44,925 nucleotides of DNA from Vicinamibacterales bacterium. Lineage in GTDB: Bacteria; Acidobacteriota; Vicinamibacteria; Vicinamibacterales; UBA8438. The translations under genes were made by a program, and so were the position numbers. Where the stretch lies: NCBI GenBank assembly GCA_029940535.1, contig JAPYUM010000022.1, forward strand, positions 1-44,925, written 5' to 3'. The stretch's first letter is position 1, and every line of letters starts with the position of its first letter. Of this stretch, positions 1 through 9,542 are shown in pieces. Under the pieces are notes generated by a model. That model saw only the letters and a list, made by a program, of their open reading frames with translations. It had not been told where the DNA came from and searched no databases.

Positions 1-1
1 C

Positions 2-910
2 CTCTGGTACGCATTGGCAACCCTCGACAACGAGGACAGCTACATTCCGCCAGACAAGGTGGCCATTCTGGGCGATGCGGTGACCGCCGCGTGCGATGCG
101 ATCGACGGCATCGAGGACGGTGTGCTCGACGACCCGCGCCAGTGTCAGTTCGATCCCGACACCCTGACCTGCGCGGCCGGACAAGACGAAAGCACCTGCT
201 TCACGTCGGCCCAGGCCCAGGCTGTCAAAGACATCTGGAGCGGGCCCACAAATAGCGCCGGTGACGTGCTGTACCCCGGACTGGTCCCCGGGGGAGAAGC
301 GGGTCGAGGTGGCTGGTCGAGCTGGGTGACCGGACAACAGGCATACGCAGGCACGCACTTCATGGCGGCCGAAGACTTCATGCGCAACATGGTGTTCGAT
401 GATCCCGAGTGGGACTTCCGCACCTGGGACTACGACCGCGACCTGCCAGTCGCCCTCGCCAAGACCGGCGAGGCGCTGGACGCCGACGACCCCGACCTGC
501 GCCCCCTGCGGGACCGCGGTGGCAAACTGCTGGTGTATCACGGGTGGAGCGACCCGGACATTTCCCCGATCGGCACCATCGACTACTACGAAGAGGTCAT
601 GTCGCTGATTGGCGACGGGGCGAGCTCGGACGAGGCGCTGACCGCCACGAAGGAGTTCTTCCGGCTGTTCATGGTGCCTGGCATGGGTCACTGCCGGGGC
701 GGTCCGGGACCCGATTCGTTCGACGCGCTGACCGCGATGGAACGGTGGGTCGAACAGGGCGTAGCGCCGGACCAGATGGTCGCGTCGAAGATGGCCGACG
801 GTGAGGTGGTGCGCACCCGCCCGCTGTGCACCTATCCCCAGGTCGCCGAGTGGAACGGCACCGGCAGCACGGACGACGCCGCGAACTTCTCGTGTGTGAT
901 GCCCGGGTAA
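2..910 (+). CDS. Tannase/feruloyl-esterase family hydrolase, 5' end outside window
   Basis: The frame is open from the left edge, so this is the C-terminal part (about 300 residues) of an alpha/beta hydrolase of the tannase/feruloyl esterase family (PF07519), which cleaves ester bonds in plant phenolic esters. What is visible is the family's acid-residue block GWSDPDISPIGTIDYY near residue 180 and the catalytic-histidine block VPGMGHCRGG near residue 225; in this family the His is followed by a Cys that forms a disulfide next to the active site, and that Cys is present. The serine elbow lies upstream of the window. Several extra cysteines before residue 70 suit an exported, disulfide-bonded enzyme. 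A TTG at 14 is an internal codon, not the start. Substrate specificity cannot be read from this part. Confidence 0.9.
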   Translation, partial: LWYALATLDNEDSYIPPDKVAILGDAVTAACDAIDGIEDGVLDDPRQCQFDPDTLTCAAGQDESTCFTSAQAQAVKDIWSGPTNSAGDVLYPGLVPGGEAGRGGWSSWVTGQQAYAGTHFMAAEDFMRNMVFDDPEWDFRTWDYDRDLPVALAKTGEALDADDPDLRPLRDRGGKLLVYHGWSDPDISPIGTIDYYEEVMSLIGDGASSDEALTATKEFFRLFMVPGMGHCRGGPGPDSFDALTAMERWVEQGVAPDQMVASKMADGEVVRTRPLCTYPQVAEWNGTGSTDDAANFSCVMPG

Positions 911-962
911 GGACAATGACCGACCAGTCGGGAAGTTCACGGAAAGCGGCTACAGGGCACTA

Positions 963-1502
963 GTGGCTCGACTGGTTCTGACCTCACCCATGGCGAAGGT
1001 CGCCTCGCCGGAGCTGGTCCAACGGCTGGAGCGGGCCCTCCGGCTGTTTCCGGAACTTGGTGATGGCCCGGTCACGGTTGGGGTGACCGCCAGCCGGTGG
1101 CTGGACGGATTGGCCTACCCGAGCGAGCGGCTCATCCGTTTGAACCCCTACCGGCGTCGGATGGTGACCTACTTCACCATCGGGCACGAACTGACGCATC
1201 TGCTCCAGCCGCCCGGCATGGCCTTGCTCCCCAGCGGCGAAGTGCAGTGTGACATCTGGACCCTGGCCAGGGATCCGCTGTTTCTGGACGAGAAGCCGTG
1301 CTATCTGCAGGTGGACTGCGATGGTCGATCATGGCGGCGACACGCCCACGCCGTGCGGGCTCTCTGCCGCCAGGCGATTGACGAGCGGTCACGGAACCGG
1401 CGGTATATCGTCTGGCTCCGTGGGCAGCTCACCGAGTACTTCAGCCGTCCGGCGCCTCACCAACCGAGCCTCTTCGGTACGCTAACCTCGACGCCGCCCT
1501 AG
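963..1502 (+). CDS. Putative HExxH zinc metallopeptidase-like protein
   Basis: A 179-residue protein with one recognisable motif: IGHELTHLLQ at about residues 76-85, a HExxH zinc-binding helix typical of gluzincin or SprT-like proteins. I do not recognise the family. No signal peptide or membrane segment is visible, so it is probably cytoplasmic. Arg-rich stretches and four Cys residues follow the motif, two of them near residues 96 and 114-119, and could supply further ligands. The start is GTG at 963; the ATG at 990 is an alternative, and neither has a strong Shine-Dalgarno site. It follows the esterase by 52 nt on the same strand but no functional link is evident. It could equally be a catalytically inactive member. 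Confidence 0.65.
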   Translation: MARLVLTSPMAKVASPELVQRLERALRLFPELGDGPVTVGVTASRWLDGLAYPSERLIRLNPYRRRMVTYFTIGHELTHLLQPPGMALLPSGEVQCDIWTLARDPLFLDEKPCYLQVDCDGRSWRRHAHAVRALCRQAIDERSRNRRYIVWLRGQLTEYFSRPAPHQPSLFGTLTSTPP

Positions 1503-1523
1503 ATTTTCCGACGAGGACCTTTT

Positions 1524-2420
1524 CTAGCACCCCGCGCGCAAGGCTCGGATGTGTTCCGGGCCGGTGCCGCAGCAGCCCCCGACAAGTTGGGCGCCATCGT
1601 TGATCCACCCTTGCGCCTCGCGGGCCAGATCGTCCGGTGAGATCACATCCACGAAGTTCCAGTTCGGCTGCGCGAAGTATCCCGATTCGGGGTACACACC
1701 GATCGGGCCTGGCCAGCGCTGGCGGACCATGACGAGCGCCTCCGACACTGCATCGATCTCGGTGTGCATGATGTTCACGAGATCCGGTCCCAGCGGTACC
1801 AGCAGATCGAGGATGTCAGCGAGTGGAACCTCCGGCCCACGCTCGGAGAATCGCACAAGGCGGCCGTCGACCCGGCGACAACTGACGCCGAGCCACACCG
1901 GCAACCCGGTTTCGAGCGCCGCCCGCATGGCGAGCGGGGCATGCACCGTGTCCTCCAGCATCTCGAGGGCGATGAGGTCGACGCCACTGTCAGCCAAGAG
2001 ATGGGCCGATTCGCGGTACACGGCCAACTCCTCCTCAGGTGGCGGATAGGCCTGCCGGTCGAACCCCGGCGGGGTCGGTGACAGCGAACCGGCGATGGCG
2101 ACCCGGCTATTGGTGGCGGCGCGAGCTTCCTGTGCCAGCGCGACGGCCAGACGGTGCGCCTGTTCCACTTGGGCGCCAAGGCCGGCGCCGCCGAGCATCT
2201 GGCGGGTGCTGCCGAATGTATTCGTGATGATGACGTCGGCCCCAGCCCGAATGTAATCCTCGTGCACCGTGCGGACGACGTCCGGGTGGCTCAGCACCGC
2301 GGCGCCGCTCCAGACCACCTCGTCCATGGGCACGCCGAGCCGCTGGAGTTCGGTACCCATCCCGCCGTCAATGACGAGCACGCCACCGGCGGCGAGCGTT
2401 GTTTGCCAGGGGGCGGACAT
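1524..2420 (-). CDS. Homocysteine S-methyltransferase family protein
   Basis: A 298-residue zinc-dependent methyltransferase (PF02574) that transfers a methyl group, from S-methylmethionine, betaine or a similar donor, to homocysteine to give methionine in the cytoplasm. The zinc thiolate ligands are visible: Cys181 in LGVSCR and the pair Cys283-Cys284 in GGCCGTGPEHI. The N-terminal DGGMGTELQR and the TNTF element near residue 67 are also family hallmarks. Length is normal for an MmuM-type single-domain enzyme; there is no cobalamin domain, so it is not full MetH. It is the last gene of a tight minus-strand operon, starting only 3 nt after the hydrolase ends. The methyl donor cannot be decided from sequence. 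Confidence 0.9.
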   Translation of the reverse strand: MSAPWQTTLAAGGVLVIDGGMGTELQRLGVPMDEVVWSGAAVLSHPDVVRTVHEDYIRAGADVIITNTFGSTRQMLGGAGLGAQVEQAHRLAVALAQEARAATNSRVAIAGSLSPTPPGFDRQAYPPPEEELAVYRESAHLLADSGVDLIALEMLEDTVHAPLAMRAALETGLPVWLGVSCRRVDGRLVRFSERGPEVPLADILDLLVPLGPDLVNIMHTEIDAVSEALVMVRQRWPGPIGVYPESGYFAQPNWNFVDVISPDDLAREAQGWINDGAQLVGGCCGTGPEHIRALRAGC

Positions 2421-2423
2421 GGT

Positions 2424-3212
2424 TCAGACAATGCGTATCAACGCGTCCAGCACAGGGTCGGGTCGCTCGGACAACAGCGCGTGCCCGGCCCCTGGCAAGA
2501 CGACGGTGGCGACGGTGGGAATCTCGTCCGCGAGCGCGCGCGTCGCCCGCACCGGCGTCAGGGCGTCGCGCTCTCCCAAGACCAGCAGCGTCGGACAGGC
2601 GACCTGCGTCGCGTGTTCCAGACCCTTTGTGTACTGGTTGCAGGCGCTCAGGTCGGTGTGCACGACATCCGGACCCGACTCCTCCATCAGCCGCAACCCG
2701 CACCCCAGCATCCACAAACCCGGGGTCGGGTTGCCCCCCAGATGCGCCGTCGAGCTATGTCCCCACAGGGTCAACATGTCGAGGGCGGTATGGTCGTTGG
2801 CGGCTGAGGTCTCGAGCAGTGCGTCGCTGACGGGCATCGGCACCGCGGTGGCCACCATCGCCAACGACCGCACGCGGTCTGGATGTTGCGCGGCCACGGC
2901 CAGTGCCACCAGGGAGCCCATGCTGTGGCCCACCAGGGCCGCACGGGCCAGTCCGGTCGCGTTCAACACCTCGACGACCCACGCCGCCATCTTTTCGATG
3001 GACGACAGGCACGGCCCCGCCGACCGACCGTGCCCAGGCAGGTCGACGGACAACACGTTGAACCCCTTGCGCACGAAATGGCGCGTCGGCAATACCCAGA
3101 TCGTGTGATTCTGTCCAACCCCGTGGACGAACACGACCGACTCACACGCAGCGTCGATCTCCCGACCGCCGGTTCCAATGTAGGCCGATCGGCCATCAAT
3201 GAGACACTGCAC
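2424..3212 (-). CDS. Alpha/beta hydrolase in sulfur-amino-acid operon
   Basis: A 262-residue alpha/beta-hydrolase-fold protein. Visible elements: oxyanion-hole block FVHGVGQNH (about 28-36), the strand-4 block DLPGHGRS, the nucleophile elbow GHSMG with Ser97, an Asp in GERDALTP and the catalytic His in GAGHALLSE near the C-terminus. No signal peptide. It starts with GTG at 3212, 3 nt after the stop of metY, and is followed after 3 nt by the homocysteine methyltransferase, so the three are almost certainly co-transcribed. It is too short and lacks the insert of homoserine O-acetyltransferase (MetX), which shares the fold, so an esterase or acyl-thioester role in the same pathway is only a guess. 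Confidence 0.85.
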   Translation of the reverse strand: MQCLIDGRSAYIGTGGREIDAACESVVFVHGVGQNHTIWVLPTRHFVRKGFNVLSVDLPGHGRSAGPCLSSIEKMAAWVVEVLNATGLARAALVGHSMGSLVALAVAAQHPDRVRSLAMVATAVPMPVSDALLETSAANDHTALDMLTLWGHSSTAHLGGNPTPGLWMLGCGLRLMEESGPDVVHTDLSACNQYTKGLEHATQVACPTLLVLGERDALTPVRATRALADEIPTVATVVLPGAGHALLSERPDPVLDALIRIV

Positions 3213-3215
3213 GCG

Positions 3216-4520
3216 CTAGTCCTTTTGCCCCTTCTGTGACGCTCGCAGACCACGGTCGAGGTCGTCGATCAGGTCGCCGGCGTCTTCGAGTCCGACGGAG
3301 ATCCGGACCAGTCCCTCAGAAATACCGGCGGCCTCCAGCGCGGCGGCGTCCATGCGGTGATGCGTCGTGCTGGCGGGATGGATCACCAACGACTTCGCAT
3401 CGCCGACATTGGCCAGGTGTGAGAACACCTCGAGTTTCTCGATGAACCGTTGCCCCGCGGCGCGCCCCCCTTTGACCCCGAAACTGAACACCGCCCCGCA
3501 GCCGTTAGGGAGCAACCGTTGTGCCAACGCGTATCCCGGATGACTCGGCAGTTCGGGGTACGCGACCCACTCGACCGCATCGTGCTCGTCAAGATGGGCC
3601 ACCACTTGACGCGTGTTGGCCACATGACGGTCCATCCGAATCGGGAGTGTTTCCATCCCCTGCAGGATGAGAAAAGCCGTGTTGGCGCTCATGCAGGCCC
3701 CGAAGTCACGACTGCCTTCTTTGCGCGCGCGGGTGATGAATGCTGCGGGTCCGAACTCTTCGACGAAGTCGAGATCGTGGAATCCGGCGTAGGGCTCGGT
3801 GAGAGTCGGAAACTTGCCCGACGCTTCCCAGTCGAATCGGCCGCTGTCCACCAGCAGTCCGCCAATGACCACGCCGTGGCCACTGAGGAACTTGGTCGCC
3901 GAATGCACGATCAGGTCAGCCCCCAACTCAAACGGCTTCGACAGATAGGGTGTCGTGAATGTGGCATCCACCAATAGCGGCAGGCCCGCCTCGTGCGCCA
4001 CGTCGGCGACCCGCGGAATGTCCAGCACATCGAGACCCGGGTTCCCCAGGGTCTCTCCGAACACGAGCCGTGTCGTCGGTCGGATGGCGGCACGGATCGC
4101 ATCGATATCGTTGGGACCGACAAAGGTCGTGTCGATGCCAAAGCGCGGCAACGTGTAGGCGAGCAGATTGTGGGTGCCGCCGTAGATGGAGTGCGACGAG
4201 ACGATGTGTGACCCGGCCCCCATGAGGGTGGCGACGGCCAGATGGGTGGCCGCCTGACCACTGGCGGTGGCGATGGCGCCCACCCCACCTTCCAGCGCCG
4301 CGATACGCTCCTCCAGCACCGCGTTCGTGGGGTTCGAAATGCGGGAGTAGACGTGGCCGGCGCGCTCGATGTTGAAGATGGACGCCGCGTGGTCGGTGTC
4401 GCGAAACGCGAACGCTGCGGTTTGATAGATCGGTGTCGCCCGAGCCCCGGTCGCGGCATCGGGTCGTTGACCCGCGTGCAGTGACAACGTATCGAAACTG
4501 AAGGTCTTGGGCTTCTTCAT
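3216..4520 (-). CDS. metY: O-acetylhomoserine sulfhydrylase / aminocarboxypropyltransferase
   Basis: A 434-residue PLP enzyme of the Cys/Met metabolism class (PF01053). MetY condenses O-acetylhomoserine with sulfide to give homocysteine. Seen: LSLHAGQRPD at the N-terminus, the YSRISNPT phosphate/substrate block (about 58-65), the GETLGNPGLDVLDI region and the Schiff-base lysine Lys210 in HSATKFLSGHG. The length and the long C-terminal half fit MetY rather than the shorter MetB/MetC/MetZ enzymes. It is the first gene of the operon metY-hydrolase-homocysteine methyltransferase, which gives a direct route sulfide to homocysteine to methionine. The leader (4521-4763) contains no SAM riboswitch that I can recognise. 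Confidence 0.93.
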   Translation of the reverse strand: MKKPKTFSFDTLSLHAGQRPDAATGARATPIYQTAAFAFRDTDHAASIFNIERAGHVYSRISNPTNAVLEERIAALEGGVGAIATASGQAATHLAVATLMGAGSHIVSSHSIYGGTHNLLAYTLPRFGIDTTFVGPNDIDAIRAAIRPTTRLVFGETLGNPGLDVLDIPRVADVAHEAGLPLLVDATFTTPYLSKPFELGADLIVHSATKFLSGHGVVIGGLLVDSGRFDWEASGKFPTLTEPYAGFHDLDFVEEFGPAAFITRARKEGSRDFGACMSANTAFLILQGMETLPIRMDRHVANTRQVVAHLDEHDAVEWVAYPELPSHPGYALAQRLLPNGCGAVFSFGVKGGRAAGQRFIEKLEVFSHLANVGDAKSLVIHPASTTHHRMDAAALEAAGISEGLVRISVGLEDAGDLIDDLDRGLRASQKGQKD

Positions 4521-4674
4521 GGGGCACTCGAGGTCAGTCTTGTGCCAGGCCGCGTCGTGGAGCCAACCCCGATAACCGCGGCGCTACGGATACCCGACAT
4601 GGGGGCCGATCATACCAGTCCGACCACGACGAGACAGACTGACGGCCCAAGCGTCCGAATGATTCCTCAAGTCG

Positions 4675-4704
4675 TTGACAAATAGAGCCTTATCTGTTTA
4701 TCGA
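4675..4704 (+). promoter_or_regulatory. Possible sigma70-type promoter before membrane protein
   Basis: A perfect TTGACA at 4675-4680 is followed after 18 nt by TATCGA (half-match to TATAAT) inside an unusually AT-rich stretch for this DNA. It lies between divergent genes and points towards the membrane protein. The -10 match is poor, so this is tentative. Confidence 0.25.
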
Positions 4705-4826
4705 ACGACTCGAAGTATCAGCGTCACGGAGGTCGACCACGACACCGACCCCGTTCCGGACGAGTGCACGTGGGCTCGGCACACAATTCTGTGAGGCCGT
4801 GCTACTGTGCCTCGTCGCTCTCAGTC

Positions 4827-6078
4827 ATGACCGCCGCCTTGCTGACCCCTCACACCTGGACCCGCATAGCCGTAGCACAGGTGTTGCTGTTCGGCGCGCT
4901 GGTGGCGTATTGGTATTACCAGATCGAGTTCAACTACGTGAATACCGTGGACTTCCTCGACCAATCCGGTCGGATGTCCTGGGCCCAGATGGCGGACGGC
5001 GTGTTGTCAGGGACAACCGAGTTTCGGCCCGGCCAGGCGTTCGCGGTCAAACTCGTTTCTGATCTCTTCGGCCCATCGCGGCTCGTGTTCGCCACTCTGG
5101 AGCTGGGCATGTTATTGCTCGTCGCCTGGCTGTTTTTCCGGCTGCTGCTCCCGCGCAGCGAAGCGACCTGGTTTGGGTTCACGGTCGGGTTCTGCTGCTT
5201 GTTCGGCTTGCACACCACTCGGGACGTCTTCGTGACTGCGCTGCCGCTGGGACACGCCAACTTGGTGGTGACCATCCTCCTCCTGAGCTCACTGGTGCTG
5301 CTACGTCACGGACCGTCAGTGGGCGTGGATGTGTCGGCGTTCCTGCTGTCGCTCGTGGCCATCTTTCATATTGAGGCCGGCGTCATCGTGCCCGCGGTGT
5401 GGCTGGTGGCAGGCGCGGTTCACCGGACGCGAGTGGTTGTTCCATGCGTACAACGTGATTGCGACGCTGCTGACGGTGCTATTGTCAGAGCCGAGAGCCG
5501 GGGTGTTCTACGCGGGCGACGCCCTCGTCAACGGCACGCCGGTCAAGGCCTGGCAGCTCCTCAACTGGTTGACGTCGGCGGCATCAACGGCGCTGATCGG
5601 CTGGGCGGCCATCGGCTGGTGGCGCACCCGGAACGCGGACGGACGGACGATGATTCTGCTCGGTGTCGTGGTGCTGGCATTGAACTCCGCTCTTGGCTAC
5701 CTCTATACGCGTGATCGGATTCCCGCACCGGCCGGGGTGTACTACGCTCTCCTGTTGGGCGCCGCCGCCACCGCCGCCTGGCAGCGGCGGTCTGAGATTC
5801 AGTCGGCGGGCACGCGGATGGTGCTCACCGCGGCGCTCGTCCTCCTGGCGACGGGATGGGTGCATCGGGTCGCCGGCACCGTGCTCTGGACCCGGGACAT
5901 GGCGTGGTCGGTCCGGGACGAGTGGACCGACCGGTATGACCGGCTAGTGGAACCGTCCGATGACCCGGCGAGAAACGCGTTGCGAGAAGAACTCCGCCAG
6001 CGCGCGGTCAGACGTGAGCTACCAGATCCGGCCAACGACCCGGAGTGGATGCGCGAGTACTTCGAGCGGAAGCACTAG
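4827..6078 (+). pseudogene. Polytopic membrane protein, unknown function, one frameshift
   Basis: A multi-pass membrane protein of about 415 residues when two frames are joined. The first frame runs from 4827 (ATG; a GTG at 4764 in the same frame is less likely) to about 5420 and contains at least five hydrophobic segments. The second frame continues to 6078 and carries three or four more. The break is around 5412-5430, where frame 1 loses hydrophobicity and turns Arg-rich while frame 2 takes over with REWLFHAYNV and LLTVLL. A single extra base accounts for it. The layout resembles glycosyltransferase-type or O-antigen-ligase-like membrane proteins, but no motif supports a function. The C-terminus is a charged tail. 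It ends 13 nt before the radical SAM gene, which is also frameshifted, so sequence error or linked decay are both possible. Confidence 0.6.
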
Positions 6079-6091
6079 TGGCCTGCCCCGC

Positions 6092-7650
6092 ATGGCTGAC
6101 ATCGTTCTCGTGAATCCGCGGTTCGACGCGTCCTACTGGGGACTCGAACACGCGCTCCCTTTCTTCGGGAAGCGGGCCGACGTTCCCGTGGCGTGTCTGC
6201 CGCTGCTGGCGCGCTGACACCCGATGACCATGAGGTCACGCTGGTCGACGAAAACGTCGAGACGATCGATTTCGCGCGACTGGCGCGCGCCGATATCGTG
6301 GGCGTCACGGGCATGAGCGTGCAACGCGCTCGTATGAAGACGCTGCTCGAGCGCCTCGCCGACCGCGACGTGTGCGTGGTGGTGGGGGGGCCCTGGATCA
6401 CGGTCAAGGAAGACGACTTCGACGGTCTCGCCGACGTCGTGTTCATTGGCGAATCGGAGGAGACCTGGCCGCGGTTCCTGCGTGAGTGGCAAGAAGGCTC
6501 GCACCACCGGCGCTACGAACAGGCCGAGCCAACCGACATGACGCGGGTGCCTACCCCGCGCTTCGATCGACTGAAGATGGAGCACTACCTGCTCGGCAGT
6601 GTGCAGTTCAGTCGGGGGTGTCCGTTCGAGTGCGAGTTTTGCGACATCATCGTGATCTTCGGCCGGCGCCCTCGCCTGAAGACATCCCGCCAGGTCATCC
6701 AGGAGTTGGAGGCGGTTCGGGCCCAGGGGGTCGCTGCGGTCTTCGTCGTCGACGACAATCTGATCGGGAACAAGAAGGCGATCAAGGGCATCTTGCGCGA
6801 CGTGATCCAGTGGCAACGAGCGGAAGGCTACCCGCTGACGTTCTTCACTGAAGCCTCCATCGATCTGGCCGAGGACGACGAGCTGATGCGATTGATGACG
6901 GAGGCCAATTTCGTCACGGTGTTCATTGGCGTCGAGAGCCCCAATGAAGCGTCGCTGCGTGAAACCAAGAAGTTTCAAGATGTCCGCAAGGGCTCGCTGA
7001 CCGACAAGGTTCACACAATTCAAAATGCCGGGCTCGAGGTGTGGTTCGGCATGATCGTCGGGTTCGACCACGACGACGACTCGATCCTTGCGTCCCAGCG
7101 ACGGTTCCTCCGCGAGTCACGCATTCAGCACGCGATGATCGGGATGCTGGTCGCTATTCCGAAAACCCCTTTGTATGACCGGCTGGCGAACGAGGGACGG
7201 CTCGATGACTCTGACAACCCTGCCTGCGGCACCAACGTGATACCGCTCCGGTTGAGCCGTGAAGAACTACGGGACGGATACGTGCGGTTGATGCAGGACC
7301 TGTATGAACCGGAGGCCTACTTTGACAGCCTGGATGGTTTGTATCTCGACGACGGCTTTCACTACGCGCTTCCGCGCGGACGCTACTGGCGGCGACATCC
7401 CGTGAACTGGCTCAAGGCGCAAACGACCAGCCTTATTCGCTTCCTGTATTTGTATCGACGGCTTACGCACGATATTCCGGACAGCCGACTTCGTCAGTGT
7501 TATCGCACCCGGTTGCGTGGGCCGGTGCGGCGCCGACCCGACCCGGACATGCTGTTGGTCTACGCCATCAAGTGTGGCATGCACTATCACCACCACACCA
7601 TGGCGGCGCGGATGGCCCGTCGGGAGACCGATGTCGTCAACTCGTTTTGA
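6092..7650 (+). CDS. B12-binding-domain radical SAM protein, one frameshift near 6210
   Basis: About 519 residues when repaired. The N-terminal cobalamin-binding-like domain starts MADIVLVNPRFD at 6092 and continues to about residue 150 with VGVTGMSVQRAR and VVVGGPW. The radical SAM core has the 4Fe-4S motif CPFECEFCD (codons around 6619-6645), preceded by SVQFSRG, and later GFDHDDDS. The tail resembles the DUF4070-type C-terminal region found in HpnJ/HpnR-like and other B12 radical SAM enzymes, which methylate or rearrange unactivated carbons; the substrate is unknown. The frame changes at about 6206-6214, where CTGGCGCGCTG reads as if one G were missing (LPLLA then ALTPDD). Without the repair the ORF would start at 6193 and lack the first 34 residues. 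Confidence 0.82.
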
Positions 7651-7714
7651 TGACGCCCGACGGGATGTCCGCACGTAACGCGACACAATCACCCGGTCCG
7701 CGAGGAGTCAAATC

Positions 7715-8008
7715 ATGTCCGTTCTCGTATTGGTGGAATTCCAGGTCAAGCCGGAATACGTCGACAACGTGCTGAATTTCGTGAGGACCATCCTCCCTGA
7801 CACCAGAGCGTTTGATGGCTGCGATGGGGTCACCATGCAGAGGAACCAGGACGACGCCAACACCATGTTGTTCGTCGAGCGTTGGAATTCGCGCCAGCAC
7901 TACGAGAAGTACTTGGCCTGGCGCACGGAGAAGGGCGACCTGGACACACTGGTGGGATGGATCGAGGGGGCACCAAACATCCGCTACTTCGACAATGCTG
8001 GTGTCTGA
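7715..8008 (+). CDS. ABM-domain protein, putative quinol monooxygenase (YgiN-like)
   Basis: A 97-residue protein of the antibiotic biosynthesis monooxygenase fold (PF03992), a dimeric alpha+beta barrel. Seen: the first strand VLVLVEFQVKPEYVD, the central block GCDGVTMQRNQDD and the FVERWNSRQHYEKYL helix typical of the family. Members oxidise quinols or aromatic intermediates without a cofactor, or degrade haem; this one lacks features that would decide. Cytoplasmic, no leader. The start at 7715 is supported by a GAGGAG Shine-Dalgarno site 9 nt upstream. It lies 64 nt after the radical SAM gene and may be co-transcribed with it. Confidence 0.85.
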   Translation: MSVLVLVEFQVKPEYVDNVLNFVRTILPDTRAFDGCDGVTMQRNQDDANTMLFVERWNSRQHYEKYLAWRTEKGDLDTLVGWIEGAPNIRYFDNAGV

Positions 8009-8023
8009 CCCACCATGATCCGC

Positions 8024-8050
8024 CCCCGCGGTCGCCATCTCGCAGCGGGG
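8024..8050. terminator. Hairpin between convergent genes
   Basis: CCCCGC at 8024-8029 and GCGGGG at 8045-8050 form a perfect 6-bp stem with a 15-nt loop between two convergently transcribed genes. No T-run follows on either strand, so a terminator role is inferred from position only. Confidence 0.3.
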
Positions 8051-8069
8051 CAAGTGGACCGTCTAGGTA

Positions 8070-9401
8070 CTACTGCGGAATAGCGTACCCGCGCACCGTC
8101 GGTTCTTGGTCGGCGACGCTATCCACGACCGCCTGCGTCACCACGTTCGTGAAACGCTGGCGAATGTTGAGCGGGCCGTGGCCCCGGAGCTGGATGAACA
8201 TTAAGCCGACCAGGTCCTCGGCGGGGTCGCCCCAGTAGAGAGTGCCGAAGGCGCCGCCCCATCCGTAGCTGCCGGGGGACAGGGTGTCCAACGACTTGGT
8301 CGGGTCGACTAACACGCCGAACCCCAGACCGAACCCGTAGCCGTCGCCCCGAATGTAGACGCTCTTGTCGTCGGTATGATTGCTGATCATCAGGTCGACC
8401 GTCATCCGACCCAGCAACCGGACTCCATCGAGCTCGCCGCCGTTGGCAATCATCTGAGCGAACCGGAAATAGTCGGCCGCGGTGCTGTTGAGACCGGACA
8501 CCCCGGGGAAATAGGTGGTGGGCTCACTGAACTCGGGCGCACGTGACAACGCGGAGCCGCCGTCCGCCGTCGGACGATACATGGCGGCGACCCGATCGAC
8601 CCTGTCCCGCGGCACGTTGTAAAACGTGTCCGGCATACCGAGCGGCTCGAAGATTCGCTCCTTCAGGTAGGTGTCGATGCTCACGCCTGAAATCTTCTCG
8701 ACGAGGACGGCGACGTAGTCGGTTGACGAGCCATACTGCCAGTGGTCGCCTGGGTGGAAGGCGGCCGGAATCCTCGCCGCGCGCGCCACCCGCTCGCCGA
8801 GCGTCGCGAATGGCTCGCCGTCGTTGGTGACCCAGCGGCGATCCTCTTCGGACAAGCCGGCGCCATTCGGGTTCAGCGTGAGGCCTGAAGTATGGGTGAG
8901 CACGTGACGGATGGTGATGGGGCGAGCCTCCGTTACGCGGCGCTGACGGGGCCCATCGTTTTCTCGAACCATGTGGTCCGCATACTCGAGAATCCAGTCC
9001 GAGATCGGATCATCGAGCCGGAAGCGCCCCTCTTCGAACAGCATCATGAGCGCCGTGGACACGATCGGCTTGGTCATCGACGCCAGGGCGAAGATCGAGT
9101 CGGTGGTCATCGGGATGTTCTCCTCCCGATACTTCGACCCCACCGCCGAGTAATGCACCACCTTGCCCCGTCGCGCTACCAGGGTGACCGCGCCAGCAAT
9201 CTTGTTGTCGTCGATGAATCGCTGGAAGTAGTCGTCAATTCGCTGCAACCGCTCGGACGACATGCCGACCGATTCCGGGGTCACTGTCGGCAGGTCTTCG
9301 GCCGCTCGAAGTTGCCAGGTCGACACGGACAACGCGACCGCCATACACAGACTGCCGGCCACCAGCCGCCCACGGCTCCAGCTTCTCTTCATCTTCGTCA
9401 T
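8070..9401 (-). CDS. Exported serine hydrolase, class C beta-lactamase fold
   Basis: A 443-residue serine hydrolase of the beta-lactamase/transpeptidase-like superfamily (PF00144), exported by a Sec signal peptide (basic n-region, hydrophobic residues 13-28, AxA-like LRAAE). The catalytic SxxK is Ser108-Met-Thr-Lys111 in ASMTKP; the second motif is a Tyr in WQYGSS; the GWGGAFGT block takes the place of the usual KTG/HTG. The THTSGLT block after residue 160 is typical of esterase-like members (EstB, PBP4-like). It probably hydrolyses esters or amides in the periplasm; a true beta-lactamase is unlikely. The start has a clear AAGGAG site in 9402-9416. Confidence 0.9.
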   Translation of the reverse strand: MTKMKRSWSRGRLVAGSLCMAVALSVSTWQLRAAEDLPTVTPESVGMSSERLQRIDDYFQRFIDDNKIAGAVTLVARRGKVVHYSAVGSKYREENIPMTTDSIFALASMTKPIVSTALMMLFEEGRFRLDDPISDWILEYADHMVRENDGPRQRRVTEARPITIRHVLTHTSGLTLNPNGAGLSEEDRRWVTNDGEPFATLGERVARAARIPAAFHPGDHWQYGSSTDYVAVLVEKISGVSIDTYLKERIFEPLGMPDTFYNVPRDRVDRVAAMYRPTADGGSALSRAPEFSEPTTYFPGVSGLNSTAADYFRFAQMIANGGELDGVRLLGRMTVDLMISNHTDDKSVYIRGDGYGFGLGFGVLVDPTKSLDTLSPGSYGWGGAFGTLYWGDPAEDLVGLMFIQLRGHGPLNIRQRFTNVVTQAVVDSVADQEPTVRGYAIPQ

Positions 9402-9542
9402 CGCCCTGATCTCCTTGGGACCGCATGTGCGCTACAAAACCCGCGTCTCCGGGCACTGCGATTCGCGAATCATCGTTTCCGGGACACTAGCAGGAACGGC
9501 CGAACTGGACAACACCGTCGAGGTTCGTCGGGTCTGACCGGA

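Noticed and set aside
2424-3212. metX (homoserine O-acetyltransferase)
   Set aside because: The fold fits, but the protein is about 100 residues too short and lacks the MetX-specific insert.
4521-4763. SAM riboswitch ahead of metY
   Set aside because: The leader has no S-box, SAM-II or SAH riboswitch consensus that I can recognise.
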